Shown: positions 61,458 to 64,000 of the stretch, in pieces
Numbering within the stretch: position 1 is the first letter of the stretch
Layout of the letters: every line of letters begins with the position of its first letter
NCBI RefSeq assembly: GCF_965118635.1
Contig: NZ_CBCPHV010000009.1
Coordinates: 1 to 64,000 of the forward strand
Direction: 5' to 3'
Source: Empedobacter brevis_A
Lineage (GTDB): Bacteria; Bacteroidota; Bacteroidia; Flavobacteriales; Weeksellaceae
DNA: 64,000 bases
Position numbers and translations under genes: made by a program
Notes under the pieces: generated by a model
What the model was told of the DNA's origin: nothing
Database searches by the model: none
What the model saw: only the letters and a program-made list of their open reading frames with translations

Positions 61458-62684
61458 ATGAAAAACTACAATATAAAATTCGCATTATATTTAAATTATT
61501 TAGTATTTGCAGTACTTCTCAATTCTGTAGGGACAATTATTCTTAAAGTTCAGCAGAATTTTGATATTACAAAATCACAGGCGAGCGTTTTAGAAGGTTA
61601 TAAGGATTTGCCAATTGCAATTTGTTCATTTTTGGTTGCGTCTTTTTTACCAAAAATTGGAATTAAAAAATCTATGCTGATTGCTTTAGGTTTTGTTTCG
61701 GTTATGTGTTTTTTTATCACACAAGCCGACGATTTTTGGTATTTCAAATTATTATTTGCTACAATTGGAGTTTCATTTGCTTTGATTAAAATTTCTGTTT
61801 TTACATCAATAGGTTTGGTTACCAATTCCGATAAGGAGCATTCGAGCATGATGGGATTTTTGGAAGGATTTTTTATGATAGGTGTATTATTAGGAAATCT
61901 TTTATTCAGTTTTTTTATTGATGATAATGATCCGAAATCAACATCGTGGTTACAAGTTTATTGGATATTAGGAGGATTAAGTCTTCTCTCATTTATATTT
62001 TTATTGTTTACAAAGCTCGATGAAAACGAAGCGAAAGTTGAAGGAAGTAACCTAACTTCTGATGTAATTAATAGCTTGAAACTTTTTAAACTTAATAAAG
62101 TTTTACTGTTCTTAATATGTACATTTTTATTTGTTTTAGTTGAACAAAGTTTTCAAACTTGGACACCAACTTTTTATAAAGAAGTGCTTAAAGTTCCAAC
62201 AAGTATGAGTGTGCAAGCAGGAGCAATTCTGGCAGGATCATTTGCTTTAGGAAGATTCCTATCAGGATTTTTTTCAAAATCATTTTCATGGATTTACATC
62301 GTTACTTTTTGTATTGTAGGTTTTGCAATAAGTATTTTATTGGTTTTACCACTTACACATGAAAACGAAAATGTTTTGAATGCAAGTTGGCTCAATGCTC
62401 CATTAGTAGTTTATCTATTTCCATTAATGGGAATATTTCTAGCTCCAATATATCCAAGTATTAATTCTATAATTCTCGCATCAATCCCAAAATATTTACA
62501 TAGTTCAATGTCCGGATTAATCGTTGTTTTCTCAGCTATTGGAGGAACAGTTGGATCGATGTTAACAGGAAGTGTTTTTCAAAAATTTAGCGGACAACAT
62601 GCTTTTTATTTATCCTTAATACCGCTTGTGTTATTATTAGGATCAGTTTTGATGATGAATAGAATGAATAAAAAAAACAATTAA
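61458..62684 (+). CDS. MFS transporter, likely sugar (trehalose) uptake
   Basis: 408 residues with about 12 helices. The N-half is typical of FucP/TsgA-like MFS importers (LNYLVFAVLLNSVGTIIL and FLEGFFMIGVLLGNLLFSFF); the C-half has SFALGRFLSGFFSKSFSW and GMFLAPIYPSINSII-like sequence GIFLAPIYPSIN. It precedes a trehalase gene by three bases, which suggests trehalose or a related glucoside as substrate. Family assignment is firm, substrate inferred. Confidence 0.85.
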   Translation: MKNYNIKFALYLNYLVFAVLLNSVGTIILKVQQNFDITKSQASVLEGYKDLPIAICSFLVASFLPKIGIKKSMLIALGFVSVMCFFITQADDFWYFKLLFATIGVSFALIKISVFTSIGLVTNSDKEHSSMMGFLEGFFMIGVLLGNLLFSFFIDDNDPKSTSWLQVYWILGGLSLLSFIFLLFTKLDENEAKVEGSNLTSDVINSLKLFKLNKVLLFLICTFLFVLVEQSFQTWTPTFYKEVLKVPTSMSVQAGAILAGSFALGRFLSGFFSKSFSWIYIVTFCIVGFAISILLVLPLTHENENVLNASWLNAPLVVYLFPLMGIFLAPIYPSINSIILASIPKYLHSSMSGLIVVFSAIGGTVGSMLTGSVFQKFSGQHAFYLSLIPLVLLLGSVLMMNRMNKKNN

Positions 62685-62687
62685 TTA

Positions 62688-64000
62688 ATGAATAAGCAAT
62701 TACATTTAGAAGAAATTAAAAGTCTATTTGATGAGGTTCAAAAACAGAAAATTTTTGATGATCAAAAAATGATGACAGATGCAATCCCTCGTTATTCAGT
62801 ACAAGAGATTATGTCTAAATATGAAGAAGAGAAAACGAGTGAAAATTTTAATTTAAAGGAATTTGTTCTTCATTATTTTGAGTTTCCTACAACAAGTCAT
62901 TCGTATAAAAAAAATGATAATCTTCTAATAGAAGATCATATTGAGAAATTGTGGGATCATTTAACAAAAACATCAAAAGAAGATCGTGGTACATTGCTTC
63001 AATTACCAAAACCTTATATAGTTCCAGGAGGTAGATTTAATGAATTTTTTTATTGGGATAGTTTCTTCGTAATGCTGGGATTAAAAGAATCTGGTAGAGT
63101 TGAAATGATGCGTAATATTGTAGACAATTGTGCTTATTTGATTAATACATTTGGTTTTGTTCCAAATGCAAATAGAACGTATTTTCTGACTAGATCTCAA
63201 CCTCCATACTTTTCTTTGATGTTACAACTCTTGGCTGAAACTCTTCAAGATAATAAATTACTTATTGAGTTTTTTCCTGTTCTAGAAAAAGAATATCATT
63301 TTTGGATGAATGGTGAGCAAGAAATTGCGAACGGGCAATCTATAAATAGAGTAGTCAAGTTAGAAGATGGAACATTATTGAATAGATACTATGATTCGAA
63401 AAATGAACCTCGTCCCGAAAGTTATTTGATCGATATAATGGATAATGAAAAATCAGATCAAAATGATTTTTATAGAAATATTCGTGCAGCTTGCGAATCT
63501 GGTTGGGATTTTTCTAGTAGATGGTTTTCAGATCCTTTAAAGATAGAAACAATAGAAACGCTGAATATTCTTCCAGTAGATTTAAATTGTTTGTTATGGA
63601 ATACAGAAAATTTGCTTTCAGAAATTATTCAAATTATTGATAATAAATCTCCAAAGATTGAATATTATCAAGAAAGAGCGAACAAAAGAAAAACAGCAAT
63701 TCAAAATTATTTTTGGAATGATGATAAAGGGATTTATGTAGATTATAATTTTTCTAAAAAATCACAAACATCCTCAGAACATGTCGGAATGTCATATCCA
63801 TTATTTTTTAAACTAGCAGAAAGTTCTCAAGCCAATAAAGTGAAGAATTTTATTGAAAACAATATTTTATATGATGGAGGATTAGTGACAACGACAAAAG
63901 AATCTAAACAACAATGGGATTTCCCAAATGCTTGGGCGCCATTTCAATGGTTAGGTTATGAAGCATTTCAAAAATATAATCATAAAAATACATCATTACA
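62688..64000 (+). CDS. Cytosolic trehalase, C-terminus beyond the window
   Basis: 437 residues are visible; the frame is open at the right edge. The GH37 signatures are clear: PGGRFNEFFYWD near 113-124 and QWDFPNAWAPFQ near 409-420. ESGWDFSSRW contains the likely general acid Asp. No signal peptide, so it acts on imported trehalose, giving two glucose. E. coli TreF is about 550 residues, so roughly a fifth is missing here. Coupled to the MFS gene by a three-base gap. Confidence 0.94.
   Translation, partial: MNKQLHLEEIKSLFDEVQKQKIFDDQKMMTDAIPRYSVQEIMSKYEEEKTSENFNLKEFVLHYFEFPTTSHSYKKNDNLLIEDHIEKLWDHLTKTSKEDRGTLLQLPKPYIVPGGRFNEFFYWDSFFVMLGLKESGRVEMMRNIVDNCAYLINTFGFVPNANRTYFLTRSQPPYFSLMLQLLAETLQDNKLLIEFFPVLEKEYHFWMNGEQEIANGQSINRVVKLEDGTLLNRYYDSKNEPRPESYLIDIMDNEKSDQNDFYRNIRAACESGWDFSSRWFSDPLKIETIETLNILPVDLNCLLWNTENLLSEIIQIIDNKSPKIEYYQERANKRKTAIQNYFWNDDKGIYVDYNFSKKSQTSSEHVGMSYPLFFKLAESSQANKVKNFIENNILYDGGLVTTTKESKQQWDFPNAWAPFQWLGYEAFQKYNHKNTSL

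Noticed and set aside
1..64000. CRISPR arrays, rRNA and tRNA genes
   Set aside because: No regular direct-repeat array, cloverleaf or rRNA block was recognised by eye in any gap.

Overview
The window is a 64 kb chromosomal segment of a low-GC (roughly one third G+C) member of the Bacteroidota, class Flavobacteriia. The Weeksellaceae, perhaps Empedobacter, is my best guess at family and genus, from composition and gene style only. The signs are the -7 promoter motif TAnnTTTG before many genes, few Shine-Dalgarno sequences, lineage-typical proteins (DUF1599, a BT_3928-type DoxX protein, DUF4252, MnmD, a two-ExbD TonB system) and strongly AT-biased codon use. Nearly all of it is housekeeping chromosome: no phage, plasmid, CRISPR array, rRNA or tRNA gene was seen.

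Layout. 1-330: an intergenic repeat element. 330-2540 (minus): a compact three-gene cassette with a 37-residue, cysteine-containing precursor-like peptide, a class I isoprenoid-synthase-fold protein and a membrane M50 peptidase with a PqqD-like N-terminus. A strong hairpin separates the peptide gene from the two enzyme genes. This is the best candidate in the window for an undescribed system: it resembles the logic of ComX/ComQ prenylated pheromones and of RiPP clusters. 2957-3934: an ECF sigma factor and a small membrane partner. 3940-7009: clpS, prmA, mnmD (minus) and ilvE (plus). 7116-13127: DUF4407, an unknown gene, folP, then DUF1599, a DoxX-type gene, an oligopeptide-type permease and tpiA. 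13347-17229: an exported amidase-like protein, a WYL regulator and topB. 17555-20577: exbB-exbD-exbD-tonB.

20898-32268 is the arginine/carbamoyl-phosphate locus: argB-argE leftward, and a GNAT acetyltransferase, argR, argG, argC, argD, carA and carB rightward from a shared divergent promoter region. A candidate ArgR operator lies before argR, and a structured leader with a small ORF precedes the GNAT gene. A four-helix-bundle gene flanked by inverted repeats sits between argC and argD, as if inserted. No carbamoyltransferase (argF type) or argH is present in the window.

32335-38995: repeats, a TIMP/NTR-like protein, a TPR protein, tcdA, a TatD hydrolase, a DHA2-type MFS exporter, ansA and a secreted coiled-coil protein. 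39060-42396: a LysM-BON protein, an OmpA-like lipoprotein, a cation/proton antiporter and a coupled unknown gene. 42397-42974 holds a decayed reading frame. 42975-51829: a META lipoprotein, pheT, dnaN, a small GNAT, a beta carbonic anhydrase, a large AsmA-like protein and an SDR oxidoreductase. 51956-53631: a second ECF sigma, a membrane partner and a DUF4252 protein. 53661-60490: GNAT, gdhA, a DUF937 protein, an SRPBCC/GyrI protein and uvrA. 60487-64000: an AraC regulator diverging from an MFS transporter and a trehalase gene that runs off the right edge; together they look like a trehalose-use locus.

Most transcription units end in clear GC-stem/T-run terminators, many serving both strands at convergent gene ends. 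Several promoters lie so close to the start codon that the messages should be leaderless or nearly so.
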